A stretch of 64,000 nt of DNA from contig NZ_CP127915.1 of assembly GCF_032823475.1 (NCBI RefSeq), positions 372,001 to 436,000 on the forward strand. The letters are read 5' to 3'. The DNA comes from Acinetobacter sp. SAAs474 (lineage in GTDB: Bacteria > Pseudomonadota > Gammaproteobacteria > Pseudomonadales > Moraxellaceae). Positions within the stretch are counted from its first letter, which is position 1. Each line of letters opens with the position of its first letter. A model generated the notes under the pieces. That model ran no database searches. It had not been told where the DNA came from and saw nothing but the letters and a program-made list of their open reading frames with translations. Position numbers and translations under genes: made by a program. Positions 9,579 through 19,076 of this stretch are shown piece after piece.

Positions 9579-10247
9579 TCAAACTGCTGTGCTTAAACGC
9601 ACTTGATGATTTAAAGCCTGATGTAGCATTTTGATATTATCAACAACACAAAGCGGTTGGTATTGCGTCAGGATATCAGTGGAATGTACCCCATAACTCA
9701 CAGCAATACGCGGCATCGCAATATTTTGTGCCATTTCTAAATCATAAGTTGTATCACCCACCATAATGGCCTGCTCTGCCAAAACATCTGTCTGCGATAA
9801 AATCTCACTCAACATCTGTGGATGTGGTTTTGATCTTGTTTCACTTGCAGCACGTGTAATATCAAATAAGTGAACACTCTGGGTTTGTGCCAATACACGA
9901 TCTAGACCTTTACGACTTTTACCAGTGGCAACTGCCAACTTTAAGCCTTGCTGTTTTAAATCTATTAACATTTCTGCCACACCAGCAAACCATGCATCAT
10001 TTTTAGAATGTGCAACATAATGATCAGCATAGCATTCAAGAATCTGCTGATGTAAATCAGGAACGGTAGGAAATAAGATTTGTGCAACCTCAGGTAAACC
10101 CAAGCCGATAATACTTTTGGCTGCTTGATCAGTTAATGGTTGTTGAAATTCGGCTGCAGCATATTTTAAACTGGCTACAATTTGCCCAACTGAATCAAAT
10201 AAAGTTCCATCCCAATCAAAGACAACCAGTTTGATATTTTTTTGCAT
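9579..10247 (-). CDS. HAD-superfamily hydrolase, phosphoglycolate phosphatase-like
   Basis: A 222-residue haloacid-dehalogenase-type phosphatase. Motif I is D11-W-D13-GTLFDS, motif II lies in LAVATGKSRKG, and motif IV is the MVGDTTYDLEMA segment with the acidic pair. The cap insertion follows motif I, as in phosphoglycolate phosphatase and beta-phosphoglucomutase relatives. The ATG at 10247 is preferred; the frame also allows a TTG two codons earlier. It lies 87 bases downstream of rluC on the same strand and is probably cotranscribed. A HAD phosphatase beside rluC is, as far as I recall, a common arrangement in gammaproteobacteria. The physiological substrate cannot be read from the sequence. 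Confidence 0.85.
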   Translation of the reverse strand: MQKNIKLVVFDWDGTLFDSVGQIVASLKYAAAEFQQPLTDQAAKSIIGLGLPEVAQILFPTVPDLHQQILECYADHYVAHSKNDAWFAGVAEMLIDLKQQGLKLAVATGKSRKGLDRVLAQTQSVHLFDITRAASETRSKPHPQMLSEILSQTDVLAEQAIMVGDTTYDLEMAQNIAMPRIAVSYGVHSTDILTQYQPLCVVDNIKMLHQALNHQVRLSTAV

Positions 10248-10334
10248 GATCAAGGTCCAAAATAAAAAATTGACCTCGCTGATGATTGAAGCGAATCATC
10301 AAGCCAAGCCAGTATGGAGATTTGATGTTCGAAT

Positions 10335-11276
10335 TCAAGCATCTTTCTTTTGTGCACGAAGCTGCGCCACTAAACTTTGCATATCCTCTGGTAAAGGTGC
10401 TTCAATGGTTGGATATCCTGGAATATCTAAACGCATCGCATGCAAACACAATCGACGTGGTGTCGGCCCACGATATTCTGTCTGATGACCATATTTATCA
10501 TCACCCACTAAAGGATGACCAATACTGAGGCCATGAACTCGAATTTGATGGGTCCGACCAGAAAGTGGAGCGGCATACACTAAAGTTGCATGCATAAAGC
10601 GTTCTTGTACACGCCACTGTGTTTGTGATGCTTTACCTGCCTGCGTCACGCGCACACGTCGCTCACCATTGGCAAGTTCATAACGTAATAATGGCGCATC
10701 AATTAATTGCTGATCCAAACTCACCTGCCCTTTGACAATCGCAGCATAGGTTTTTTGAATTTTATGTTCACGCAATAAATCTTGCAGTGTTTTTAAGGTA
10801 CTGCGCTTTTTACTGATCATCACTAAACCAGAGGTATCACGGTCGATCCGATGGATGAGCTCCAAATATTTTTTCCCGGTTGCGGCACGCATAGCCTCGA
10901 TCAATCCATAAGCGACACCACTCCCGCCATGGACAGCAATACCTGATGGTTTATTGACCACGATCAGACCTTCATCTTCATATACCACACGGTTTAAAAG
11001 ACCCTGTGCAACCTGATCAGATACCGGTGCGGCAGACTGATCTTTTTGCTCATAACGTATTGGTGCAACACGAATTTGATCACCAATCGCCAGTTTAGTT
11101 TCTGCTTTAATACGCTTTTTATTGACACGTACCTGACCTTCTCGAATCAAACGATAAATTCGACTTTTTGGTACGCCTTTTAAACGACTAAATAGAAAAT
11201 TATCAATTCGCTGACCTGATTGATGTTCATCCACTTCAAACCAAGTGACACTTTGCCATTGCTGTGCAGAATTCAT
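10335..11276 (-). CDS. rluC: 23S rRNA pseudouridine synthase RluC
   Basis: Isomerises specific uridines of 23S rRNA (positions 955, 2504 and 2580 in E. coli). The N-terminal S4 RNA-binding domain spans roughly residues 20-75 (QRIDNFLFSRLKGVPKSRIY, GQVRVNKKR). The catalytic domain carries the signature HRIDRDTSG with the catalytic aspartate at 145, and the late GRTHQIRVH motif. Length is 313 residues, as usual. It is divergent from rne, the arrangement known from E. coli, where the two genes share one long intergenic region. Confidence 0.95.
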   Translation of the reverse strand: MNSAQQWQSVTWFEVDEHQSGQRIDNFLFSRLKGVPKSRIYRLIREGQVRVNKKRIKAETKLAIGDQIRVAPIRYEQKDQSAAPVSDQVAQGLLNRVVYEDEGLIVVNKPSGIAVHGGSGVAYGLIEAMRAATGKKYLELIHRIDRDTSGLVMISKKRSTLKTLQDLLREHKIQKTYAAIVKGQVSLDQQLIDAPLLRYELANGERRVRVTQAGKASQTQWRVQERFMHATLVYAAPLSGRTHQIRVHGLSIGHPLVGDDKYGHQTEYRGPTPRRLCLHAMRLDIPGYPTIEAPLPEDMQSLVAQLRAQKKDA

Positions 11277-11305
11277 ACAGTTACTGTGACCTAAAAAAAA
11301 TAGTT

Positions 11306-11336
11306 TTGATTAAAAAATAATCATTTGAGCTATACT
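11306..11336 (+). promoter_or_regulatory. possible sigma-70 promoter of rne
   Basis: TTGATT and TATACT are separated by 19 bases, 30 bases from the rluC start on the side facing rne. The spacing is longer than optimal. If used, the rne leader would be about 680 nucleotides long. Confidence 0.3.
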
Positions 11337-11532
11337 TTTCACAAGAAACCTTTGCTTAACCCATAGGCAGATGATTCAAGGTTTGGTATAGTCAGCGCAC
11401 GGAAACCATCGTTCAAGAGTAACATTGCATTGATCCAGTTTTTACTGAACACTCAATTGCATAAAAGCTCTAACTCGGGAAGGTCCCAAACGAATTATGC
11501 CGAGGCCGAAGGCTTATTATATCGGTAAAACA

Positions 11533-11576
11533 GCAAACTGTTAGGTTTAATTGTATTTTCACGACCAACAGTTTGC
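11533..11576 (+). promoter_or_regulatory. rne leader hairpin I
   Basis: GCAAACTGTT at 11533-11542 pairs perfectly with AACAGTTTGC at 11567-11576. Two more G-C pairs lie beyond a bulged A. An overlapping alternative pairing (TATTTTC at 11554-11560 with GAAAATA at 11579-11585) would compete with it. E. coli rne is autoregulated through hairpins in its 5' leader, so a similar role is likely here. Confidence 0.55.
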
Positions 11577-11676
11577 ATGAAAATATGTTGTCAACAGATA
11601 TGTTGGCTTTTTAAACGTTAACTGATACACATCAGACAAGTTGCTCTCTAAAGTTTAATTCAGGCTACAGTGTTGA

Positions 11677-11795
11677 TACATTGGATCTGCACAAATGATA
11701 AGATGCGATGATTAATTCCGTATCTCACTACTCTATCAACTATCAAGGGATGATCTAGAGTAATGTGACAGTGAAAGTTACTCACATCCAATGTA
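11677..11795 (+). promoter_or_regulatory. rne leader structured element II (closed by 10-bp long-range stem)
   Basis: TACATTGGAT at 11677-11686 is perfectly complementary to ATCCAATGTA at 11786-11795, so the intervening 99 nucleotides form a closed domain. Inside it, two mutually exclusive stems can be drawn: GAGTAA (11758-11763) with TTACTC (11778-11783), or ATGTGA (11763-11768) with TCACAT (11782-11787). The second also competes with the closing stem. This looks like a switchable or RNase E-sensing leader. Confidence 0.5.
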
Positions 11796-12019
11796 CCGCT
11801 TATCCGCCAGTGAATGAAACAGAGAAGTTAAATCGTTTAAAGGTGCAGTCGTATTGCCATCATCAATACGTGAATCAAAACCGAAGCCCAGTTAAAGAGG
11901 CCGGTCATCATGCTCAGATCGCAGTCGGTTTATTTGAGATCTAAGATTGATCCACCGTTATTGATGTTTGCTACACTGATCGCGATGTTTGTTGTGTATC
12001 ACTATAAGGTGTTACACCC

Positions 12020-15000
12020 ATGAAACGTATGTTGATTAATGCAACACATGCAGAAGAAATTCGCGTTGCACTTGTCACTGGTCAACGTCTTTATGATTTT
12101 GACTTAGAAAATCGCACCCGTGAACAAAAAAAATCAAATATTTATAAAGGTCACGTGACTCGTGTCGAGCCATCTTTAGAAGCTGTATTTGTCGAATATG
12201 GTGCAGGCCGTCAAGGCTTTTTATCCATGCGAGAAATTGCCAATGCTTACTATCAAGCAGATCCACGTCAGACCTCAAATATCAGAGAATTAATCACGGA
12301 AGGTACAGAACTTCTGGTTCAAGTCGAAAAAGAAGAACGTGGCAATAAAGGTGCTGCACTTTCTACTTTTATTTCGCTTGCTGGACGTTATTTGGTACTG
12401 ATGCCGAATAATCCAAAAGGTGGCGGAATTAGTCGTCAAATCTCTGGCGCTGTACGTGAAGAGTTAAAAGAAACCTTAGCAGCTTTAAATGTACCGCGTG
12501 GTATGAGTGTCATTGTACGTACAGCCGGTATTGGACGCTCTCAAGAAGAATTACAACTTGATCTGCAACACTTGCTAGATCTTTGGACTCAAATTCAAGA
12601 TACTGCGAATTCTGGCCCATCTCCAATGCTGGTTCATCAAGAAGCAGGGGTCGTGACGCGTGCCATTCGTGATTATTTACGCGATGATGTTTCAGAAATT
12701 TTAATTGACTCAGAGCAAGCTTATAACGAAGCCTATAACTTTGTAAAAGCAGTCATGCCACGTCAACTCGACAAATTAAAAACCTATACACTGAATGAGC
12801 CACTATTTGCCCATTTCGGTATTGAAAGCCAAATCCAAACCGCTTATGAACGCGAAGTAAAACTTCCTTCAGGTGGCTCGATTGTGATTGATCAAACTGA
12901 AGCATTAGTTTCTATTGATATTAACTCTGCTAAATCAACACGCGGTCATGATGTTGAAGAAACTGCACTCAATACCAATCTAGAAGCGGCCGAAGAAATT
13001 GCCCGTCAATTACGTTTACGTGATATTGGTGGATTGGTGGTCATTGATTTCATTGATATGACTAAAGATCGTAACCAACGCATGGTCGAAGCAAAATTAC
13101 GTGAAGCAACACAAAGTGACCGTGCACGTATTCAATTTGGTCAATTATCCCGTTTTGGTTTAATGGAGATGAGTCGTCAGCGTTTACGTCCATCTTTAGA
13201 AGAAGCAACGGGTTACGTATGTCCTCGTTGTCATGGTACAGGCATGGTACGTGATCTACGTTCATTGTCGCTCTCTATTATGCGTAAGGTTGAAGAAATT
13301 GCATTACGTGAGCGCCATGGTGAAGTTCAGGTTCAAGTTCCTGTCGAAATTGCTGCATTTTTACTAAATGAAAAACGTCATAGTTTAGTCTATCTAGAGC
13401 AGACCTCAAATGTTCGTGTGACTGTATTACCGCACCCACATTTAGAAACACCACACTATGAAATTTCTTATAACCCTGAAGGTTTTGCACCAACCAGTTA
13501 TGAACGTACCGAAGCAGCACGTTCTAGCGAAAAAGAATTGGGCTATGAGTCATCTGAATGGCATTTAGATGATGAACATCAATTGCCTCATGTAGCGCAA
13601 GTTCAAGATAAACACCCTAAAAAAGCCAAAGCACAACATCAAACCAATGCACAATCTGCTATTGCAGCAGCTATCCCATCAACCAGTCCATGTGCATGGT
13701 TAGAAAATTTATTTGTACAAAAGCAAGCCACCACCATTGATCAAACGCGCACTGCAAATCATGCTGCTGCTGCAATTGAACAAATGATTAACAATGGCGC
13801 TGTAAGCCGTGGACAATTTGGTCAAGTCAATACAGCAATGACCACAACATTGCCGACCACTACCACAGCAAATAACAGTAATAATGCCTACTTAGCACCA
13901 TCAACTGTAGCACAAAAAACTGAACGTGAATCACCAGAGCGTGTTGAACGTGAAGACAAACGTCCAAACAATAAAAAACGTAGCAAGCATAAAGAAACAC
14001 GTGAGCAAAATCCTCAAACTGATCAGCAACAACATCAGATCCATGAGGAAGTAATTCAGGTTTCTCGTCAGGAACAGCGACAAGAAGCGCGTGAAAATAA
14101 ACGCAATTCACGCCGCCAACCCTCACATGAACACAATGATGCTCAACAACAGGTAAATCCTGAGCAAAATAGTGTTCCACGTCGTGATCGTAACCACCAA
14201 CAACGCCCAGCGAGACCAAACCGTCATCGCGATCAAAGTGTTTTAAATGAAGCACCTGTTGTGGCTGAAGTGGTAGAAACACCGATTAAACATGATCAGC
14301 AAACCAAGCAACCACGCGTTGAACTGATTGATACTCCTCAAGCTGACGTGATCACCACTGCATTAGTGGTTAACATTGATCAGTCACAAAGTGAAATCAA
14401 GGCATTGACGCATCAAGCTGCTGATTTAACCACAGCGAAACCTGTAGCTAAAACAGTAACTGAGAGCACTGCTGCGCCTCAAACTCAGTCTAAGGCTGAA
14501 GTTGAGAAAAAAGTGGAGCATCAAGAAGCACCCGTACAGCCGGTAAAACGTGCTAGCAATGATCCACGCCAACGTCGTCGTCACAAAGACGCCAATAAAC
14601 CACAAACTGCGAAATTGAGCCCTTCTCAAATTCCGACGTTACGTAACTATACGGTGGATAGCTTAATTCGTCATATTTATGGTGAAGATTGTTCAGTGCT
14701 GATTGAGCAATTTGGTTTAATTCCAACCTTTAATCGCGCATTACAAAAATTTGCCGATCGTTACAGCACAATGGCAGTCGCTACGCCAGTCGCTCCTCAG
14801 GCTGAGAAAAAGCCTGTGACACGTGATGTACAAATTAAACACGTGACAGCAGAAGCAGAACCCGCACCTGTTTTGGATTTAACACCACCAAAACCAGTGT
14901 CGGCAAATCGTGTCGCCAATGATCCACGTGAACGTCGTCGCTTGGCAAAACAGGCAGCAGAACAAGCATTGGAGCAAGCAAAAAAAGCCCATATAGAAGC

Positions 15001-15418
15001 TGAAAAAGTTCAAGATGCCATTGTTGAACAACCAAGTTCAACTACTGAGCATCATGAAGCTGAAGTTGCTGCGGTGACACATGATGAGCCTGTAGTCAAC
15101 ATCATCACTGAAGTCACTACTGCTGTGCCTGCAGAGACCAATAGCCAGCCTACAGCAGTGACTGAAACGGCGACAGAAGTAGCGCAAGCCGCACCTGTCG
15201 CACAAGCTCAGGAAGCTCAGGAAGCTCAGGAAGCTCAGGAAGCTCAGGAAGAAAGTACAGCAGTTGCGGTAATGACAGCAACGACTGAGCAAAATCCTGC
15301 AATCCATGATACAGACGCTACTGATCAAAAAGTGGAAAAACCAAGTAAGGAAAAAGTGGTTCGTCCACGTCGTCCACGTGGTCGTCCACCTAAAAAAGTA
15401 GATACAACAACTGAATAA
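12020..15418 (+). CDS. rne: ribonuclease E
   Basis: Essential endoribonuclease and degradosome scaffold, 1132 residues. The N-terminal half holds the S1 domain ([22 protein letters not shown] region), the 5' sensor, and the DNase I-like catalytic domain with the two metal-binding aspartates in VSIDINSAK and VVIDFIDMT. The zinc-link CPRCHGTG follows. The C-terminal half (from about residue 520) is low-complexity, rich in Q, E, R, A and T, and should act as the disordered scaffold. It contains a repeated arginine-rich motif ([10 protein letters not shown] and [10 protein letters not shown]), and a tandem AQE repeat near its end. The tail is basic ([12 protein letters not shown]). AAGGTG precedes the ATG. 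A terminator follows directly. Confidence 0.97.
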   Translation: MKRMLINATHAEEIRVALVTGQRLYDFDLENRTREQKKSNIYKGHVTRVEPSLEAVFVEYGAGRQGFLSMREIANAYYQADPRQTSNIRELITEGTELLVQVEKEERGNKGAALSTFISLAGRYLVLMPNNPKGGGISRQISGAVREELKETLAALNVPRGMSVIVRTAGIGRSQEELQLDLQHLLDLWTQIQDTANSGPSPMLVHQEAGVVTRAIRDYLRDDVSEILIDSEQAYNEAYNFVKAVMPRQLDKLKTYTLNEPLFAHFGIESQIQTAYEREVKLPSGGSIVIDQTEALVSIDINSAKSTRGHDVEETALNTNLEAAEEIARQLRLRDIGGLVVIDFIDMTKDRNQRMVEAKLREATQSDRARIQFGQLSRFGLMEMSRQRLRPSLEEATGYVCPRCHGTGMVRDLRSLSLSIMRKVEEIALRERHGEVQVQVPVEIAAFLLNEKRHSLVYLEQTSNVRVTVLPHPHLETPHYEISYNPEGFAPTSYERTEAARSSEKELGYESSEWHLDDEHQLPHVAQVQDKHPKKAKAQHQTNAQSAIAAAIPSTSPCAWLENLFVQKQATTIDQTRTANHAAAAIEQMINNGAVSRGQFGQVNTAMTTTLPTTTTANNSNNAYLAPSTVAQKTERESPERVEREDKRPNNKKRSKHKETREQNPQTDQQQHQIHEEVIQVSRQEQRQEARENKRNSRRQPSHEHNDAQQQVNPEQNSVPRRDRNHQQRPARPNRHRDQSVLNEAPVVAEVVETPIKHDQQTKQPRVELIDTPQADVITTALVVNIDQSQSEIKALTHQAADLTTAKPVAKTVTESTAAPQTQSKAEVEKKVEHQEAPVQPVKRASNDPRQRRRHKDANKPQTAKLSPSQIPTLRNYTVDSLIRHIYGEDCSVLIEQFGLIPTFNRALQKFADRYSTMAVATPVAPQAEKKPVTRDVQIKHVTAEAEPAPVLDLTPPKPVSANRVANDPRERRRLAKQAAEQALEQAKKAHIEAEKVQDAIVEQPSSTTEHHEAEVAAVTHDEPVVNIITEVTTAVPAETNSQPTAVTETATEVAQAAPVAQAQEAQEAQEAQEAQEESTAVAVMTATTEQNPAIHDTDATDQKVEKPSKEKVVRPRRPRGRPPKKVDTTTE
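15206..15250 (+). repeat. 9-bp tandem repeat inside rne
   Basis: Five perfect copies of GCTCAGGAA in frame, coding for repeated AQE in the disordered C-terminal region of RNase E. Because the unit is a multiple of three, copy-number change by slippage would alter length without breaking the frame. Confidence 0.95.
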
Positions 15419-15437
15419 GTTGTCAGCCAGCACCTTT

Positions 15438-15470
15438 AAAATCCAGTCATTCAGATGACTGGATTTTTTT
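15438..15470 (+). terminator. terminator of rne
   Basis: Stem AAATCCAGTCAT/ATGACTGGATTT with a four-base loop followed by a T-run, 20 bases after the rne stop codon. Confidence 0.92.
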
Positions 15471-15593
15471 ATGAATTTAGAAAATTAGGTTGATTGCACT
15501 AGAAATAAAGGATTAAAAGACAATTGTATAGAGAATAATGATCCATGGTCTCTATGACGCAAATTGTATTTGATGACAAACATTAGGATTCCT

Positions 15594-17435
15594 ATGCACC
15601 ATTCTCAACCAAATAACTGCATTGGTTTTGCAGATATTGCGACAAAATTACCAAAGTTTATCAGCAAAGTACCACATATACTCTCGGGTCTAAAGCAAGC
15701 CTATTTACGTACACCGCATACTCCGACTGGTCTTGGTATTGCGTTTGAAAAAGCCGTTAGACGCAATCCGACAGGTTATGCATTAAAATTTGAACAACAG
15801 CAATTTACGTATGCCGAGCTCAACCAATGGGCCAATCAAATTGCTCACTTTTACTTATCTTTAGGACTTCAAAAAGGTGACGTGATTGCCATCATGATGC
15901 AAAATCGTCCAGAATTGATTGCTACAGTAATTGCGCTGGCAAAAATTGGCGTAATTTCAGCCCTTGTCAATACCTCACAAGCAGGACAAGTGCTCAGTCA
16001 GAGCATTAATCTGGTTCAACCTACTGCAATCATTGTGGGTGAAGAGTGTCAAGATGTACTCATTGATATTCAATCACAGCTTAATCTAGCAGCTGAACAT
16101 TACTACTGGTGGGCTAATCAAGCATTATCCATCGATTCTGGGATAGCACCTCAAGGATTTAATAATCTCCATCAATTAAGCCAGAGCTTTGCGACGTTTA
16201 ATCCAGCGACCACGCATCAAGTGCAAGGGCAAGATGGTTTATTTTATATTTATACCTCAGGGACAACAGGACTACCTAAAGCCGTTATTTTTACACATAG
16301 TCGCTGGATGCTTGCCTATGGTACCTATGGCCATATTCTTAATCTTAATCAAGATGATGTCATGTACTGTACTTTACCGCTCTATCATGCAACAGGTATT
16401 GTGGTATGTTGGTGTGGCGTGATTGCTGCCAGTGCAACTTTTGTTATTCGCCGCAAATATTCAACATCCGCATTTTGGTCAGATATCCAAAAATATAATG
16501 TCTCCGCATTTGGTTATGTCGGAGAGTTATGCCGCTATCTACTGGATGCGCCTGTGCATGAATTAGAACAAGGACATCGTGTACATACCATGATTGGTAA
16601 TGGGATGCGTGCACAAGTTTGGGATAAGTTTAAAACGCGTTTTGCGATAAATGAAGTCTTAGAGCTATATGCCTCTAGTGAAGGCAATGTCGGTTTCAGC
16701 AATATCTTTAATTTCGATCATACCATGGGCTTTTCTCCTACACCCTATGCCATCATTAAGTTTGATCAAACGACCCAGCAAGCTATTCGCGATTCCAAAG
16801 GCTGGTATCAAAAAGTTAAAAAAGGTGACGTAGGCTTATTAATTGGAAAAATCACATCTCGCTCACCCTTTGATGGCTACTCTGATCCACAAAAGAATCA
16901 ATCTGTGATCATGAAAAATGTATTTAAAAATGGCGATGCATATTTTAATACTGGTGATTTAGTACGTGATATCGGCTTTAGGCATGCACAGTTCATCGAT
17001 CGTGTAGGGGATAGTTTTCGCTGGAAAGGTGAAAATGTATCCACACTACAAGTAGAAAATATACTCAGTGAACATCCTAAAATTGCCGAAGCAGTCGTAT
17101 ATGGGGTTGAAATTCCAAATACTGAAGGTCGTGCTGGTATGGCAGCAATTACATTGATCGCAGATACACAGTTAACGACAGATGATTTTAAAGAAATGTA
17201 TCAGCAATTTAAAACAGTACTACCTGCTTACGCCATACCTATTTTTTTACGGATTCAACATCATCTGGAAACGACAGCGACATTTAAGTATCAAAAAAAT
17301 ACGTTAAAACAGCAGGCATTCGATCTCAATCAGGTTAATGATCAAGTTTTAATCCTACTGCCTGGCCAAAACAGCTACTGCCTCCTCAATGATGAAATTT
17401 TCCACAATATCCAGCAACATCAATATCGCTTCTAA
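15594..17435 (+). CDS. long-chain acyl-CoA synthetase (AMP-binding family, FATP-like)
   Basis: Adenylate-forming enzyme activating a fatty acid to acyl-CoA through an acyl-AMP intermediate. The P-loop YIYTSGTTGLPKA lies at residues 218-231, the adenine-binding segment is ELYASSEGNVGF, the conserved aspartate is in YFNTGDLVRD, and the hinge/linker is FIDRVGDSFRWKGENVSTLQVE. The ASSEGN and linker versions are closer to the very-long-chain/FATP-type synthetases than to FadD. I chose the ATG at 15594 (MHHSQPNN, 613 aa) because AGGA stands 5 bases upstream; the ORF can extend 10 codons further. Monocistronic, with a terminator after it. Confidence 0.88.
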   Translation: MHHSQPNNCIGFADIATKLPKFISKVPHILSGLKQAYLRTPHTPTGLGIAFEKAVRRNPTGYALKFEQQQFTYAELNQWANQIAHFYLSLGLQKGDVIAIMMQNRPELIATVIALAKIGVISALVNTSQAGQVLSQSINLVQPTAIIVGEECQDVLIDIQSQLNLAAEHYYWWANQALSIDSGIAPQGFNNLHQLSQSFATFNPATTHQVQGQDGLFYIYTSGTTGLPKAVIFTHSRWMLAYGTYGHILNLNQDDVMYCTLPLYHATGIVVCWCGVIAASATFVIRRKYSTSAFWSDIQKYNVSAFGYVGELCRYLLDAPVHELEQGHRVHTMIGNGMRAQVWDKFKTRFAINEVLELYASSEGNVGFSNIFNFDHTMGFSPTPYAIIKFDQTTQQAIRDSKGWYQKVKKGDVGLLIGKITSRSPFDGYSDPQKNQSVIMKNVFKNGDAYFNTGDLVRDIGFRHAQFIDRVGDSFRWKGENVSTLQVENILSEHPKIAEAVVYGVEIPNTEGRAGMAAITLIADTQLTTDDFKEMYQQFKTVLPAYAIPIFLRIQHHLETTATFKYQKNTLKQQAFDLNQVNDQVLILLPGQNSYCLLNDEIFHNIQQHQYRF

Positions 17436-17441
17436 ATGGAT

Positions 17442-17514
17442 AAAGTTGGCTATTTTTTAGCTAGATAATACTATTTTGTTGTATTTATAAACAAACATAG
17501 CCAACTTTTTTTAT
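17442..17514 (+). terminator. terminator of the acyl-CoA synthetase gene
   Basis: AAAGTTGGCTAT pairs with ATAGCCAACTTT, separated by a 43-base AT-rich loop and followed by a T-run. The long loop is unusual, but stem and T-tract are strong. Confidence 0.7.
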
Positions 17515-17521
17515 TTTTTAC

Positions 17522-17549
17522 TTGCGCTCGTTGCATATCTTGCTACAAT
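17522..17549 (+). promoter_or_regulatory. probable promoter of the tRNA-Lys cluster
   Basis: TTGCGC and TACAAT with 16-base spacing, about 84 bases upstream of the first tRNA. Confidence 0.5.
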
Positions 17550-17632
17550 ACGCACCATCAAACAAAGTGGTGCATCAAAACTTTTTAGTTTTCCTGCATT
17601 ATACAGTTGAATAAAAATCAATTGTTAATCAA

Positions 17633-17708
17633 GGGTCGTTAGCTCAGTTGGTAGAGCAGCGGACTTTTAATCCGTTGGTCCCGCGTTCGAGTCGCGGACG
17701 ACCCACCA
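17633..17708 (+). tRNA. tRNA-Lys (UUU), copy 1
   Basis: A 76-nucleotide cloverleaf. Acceptor GGGTCGT pairs with ACGACCC, the anticodon loop is CTTTTAA with anticodon TTT, the T-loop is GTTCGAGTC, and the 3' CCA is encoded. It is identical to the next two copies. Confidence 0.98.
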
Positions 17709-17728
17709 TTTTATTTGAAACCTCAGAT

Positions 17729-17804
17729 GGGTCGTTAGCTCAGTTGGTAGAGCAGCGGACTTTTAATCCGTTGGTCCCGCGTTCGAGTCGCGGACGACCC
17801 ACCA
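17729..17804 (+). tRNA. tRNA-Lys (UUU), copy 2
   Basis: Identical to copy 1, 20 bases downstream, with encoded CCA. Probably on the same precursor transcript. Confidence 0.98.
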
Positions 17805-17866
17805 TCTTGATAAAATTGGCCAGATCTTGTAAAAAATTCGACTAATTTTACTATAAAATCTAGAAT

Positions 17867-17942
17867 GGGTCGTTAGCTCAGTTGGTAGAGCAGCGGACTT
17901 TTAATCCGTTGGTCCCGCGTTCGAGTCGCGGACGACCCACCA
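17867..17942 (+). tRNA. tRNA-Lys (UUU), copy 3
   Basis: Identical to copies 1 and 2, after a 62-base AT-rich spacer, with encoded CCA. Confidence 0.98.
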
Positions 17943-18104
17943 TTCACTGCATCAATTTAAAGATTACTCTGAATATCACTTAGCTGTATCTCATCACCGC
18001 TAATAACCAACATCATCTTGTTGAATATACAATCAATATAAGTTAAAAAGTTCGCTTAGACACCCACTGCCTTTTCTCAATCAATACAATGATTTTTCCA
18101 TAGC

Positions 18105-18701
18105 TTAAGGTGCTTTTACTAAAATATAATTTTGCTGTGTTTGAGGATTATTGTCTTGTGCGTAAAACTGACGATTTGCCTGCATTACAGTTAACCGCTT
18201 GTCTGTATTCATCACCAAATGTCCTGCATTATCCACCTTAAAAAATAATTGTATACCGTCATCTTGCTCTAAAATCACTTCATGACGACTTTCATCATAA
18301 AACCAATGATATTGACGATACAAATTATTGGATAACTGCCCCATCTCTCCCAAATGTATAATCACACGATGTGCTGTACCATCAGGGAGTAAATTTAAAA
18401 CTAGATCTGCATTGCCCTCATCGCAGTAAATCAACTGACCCAAGCAATCAATTTTAGTATGGTATCGACCAATATACTGTTTTGCCTCAGCGGTCAGATG
18501 CTTTTGAGTATGCTCACGATGATGTTGTTGTACATTGACTTGCCCTGCAATATCAATCAATTTTTTTGCAGAATAGACCATTTGCTCGTGATCATCATGA
18601 TGGCTGATATGCTTTTGCACTGTATTTTGATTATCACAAGCGCTTAAGCCCAAGATACTGAGCATGACTAAACATGAAGGGTATACAATTTGATTTAGCA
18701 C
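18105..18701 (-). CDS. lipoprotein with NlpE-like features, function unknown
   Basis: A secreted lipoprotein of about 198 residues with lipobox LGLSAC near residue 22. The mature part starts with a His/Asp-rich stretch (HISHHDDHEQ), possibly metal-binding. The C-terminal half (YIGRYHTKIDCLGQLIYCDEG, then LLPDGT and LEQDDGIQLFF, residues roughly 75-180) recalls the N-terminal domain of copper-homeostasis lipoprotein NlpE, with a spaced cysteine pair and beta-rich pattern; this is a weak resemblance. There is no ATG start: AGGATGAG precedes a TTG at 18704 and a GTG at 18701. The GTG has the better spacing. The signal peptide lacks the usual positive charges at its start. Confidence 0.65.
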   Translation of the reverse strand: MLNQIVYPSCLVMLSILGLSACDNQNTVQKHISHHDDHEQMVYSAKKLIDIAGQVNVQQHHREHTQKHLTAEAKQYIGRYHTKIDCLGQLIYCDEGNADLVLNLLPDGTAHRVIIHLGEMGQLSNNLYRQYHWFYDESRHEVILEQDDGIQLFFKVDNAGHLVMNTDKRLTVMQANRQFYAQDNNPQTQQNYILVKAP

Positions 18702-19076
18702 CAACTCATCCTATACATCCGCGGATCTGATCAATAGCCTAGTTTACATTGATAATTTTTCAAGAAAAACTCAGATGTTATCTATATTTTATTTTATTAT
18801 TTGTCCGAAGATGCGGCAATTTTTTTTACATATCATAACTTTTTTAACTCATAAGACTTTATAGATTAAAAAACATCACCATATTAAGATTAATAGCACA
18901 TAAATCTAGATGAATGATTGCGAATCATTGTAAACAATATACCAGATGAAAATAGTGATGGCGTGATATAAGCTATCAGTCAGCTCATACACCACCTCTT
19001 CATCTGTATATTATCGCTAATATTATTGCATATCATTTTTACCATCTAGTGAAATATATTTTTTGAGGAAACCAAA
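18702..19076. other. AT-rich intergenic region, no gene seen
   Basis: Divergent region between the lipoprotein and the PspC-domain gene. I see no RNA gene or clear repeat; it presumably holds both promoters. Confidence 0.4.

Noticed and set aside
10231..10528. Overlapping plus-strand frames around the HAD phosphatase-rluC junction
   Set aside because: They overlap the well-supported rluC gene on the other strand and have no ribosome site.
11596..12019. Possible small protein gene in the rne leader
   Set aside because: No frame of useful length with a ribosome site; the inverted repeats support a structured leader RNA instead.
13860..14282. 140-codon frame antisense to rne
   Set aside because: It lies opposite the low-complexity C-terminal coding region of rne; such composition routinely produces long shadow frames. 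No ribosome site or motif.
15038..15433. 131-codon Cys/Phe/Ser-rich frame antisense to the rne 3' end
   Set aside because: Its repeated FLSFLSFLS stretch is just the reverse strand of the AQE tandem repeat in rne.
17633..17942. Regularly repeated units resembling a CRISPR array
   Set aside because: The repeats are complete 76-nt tRNA-Lys genes and the spacers are of unequal length.
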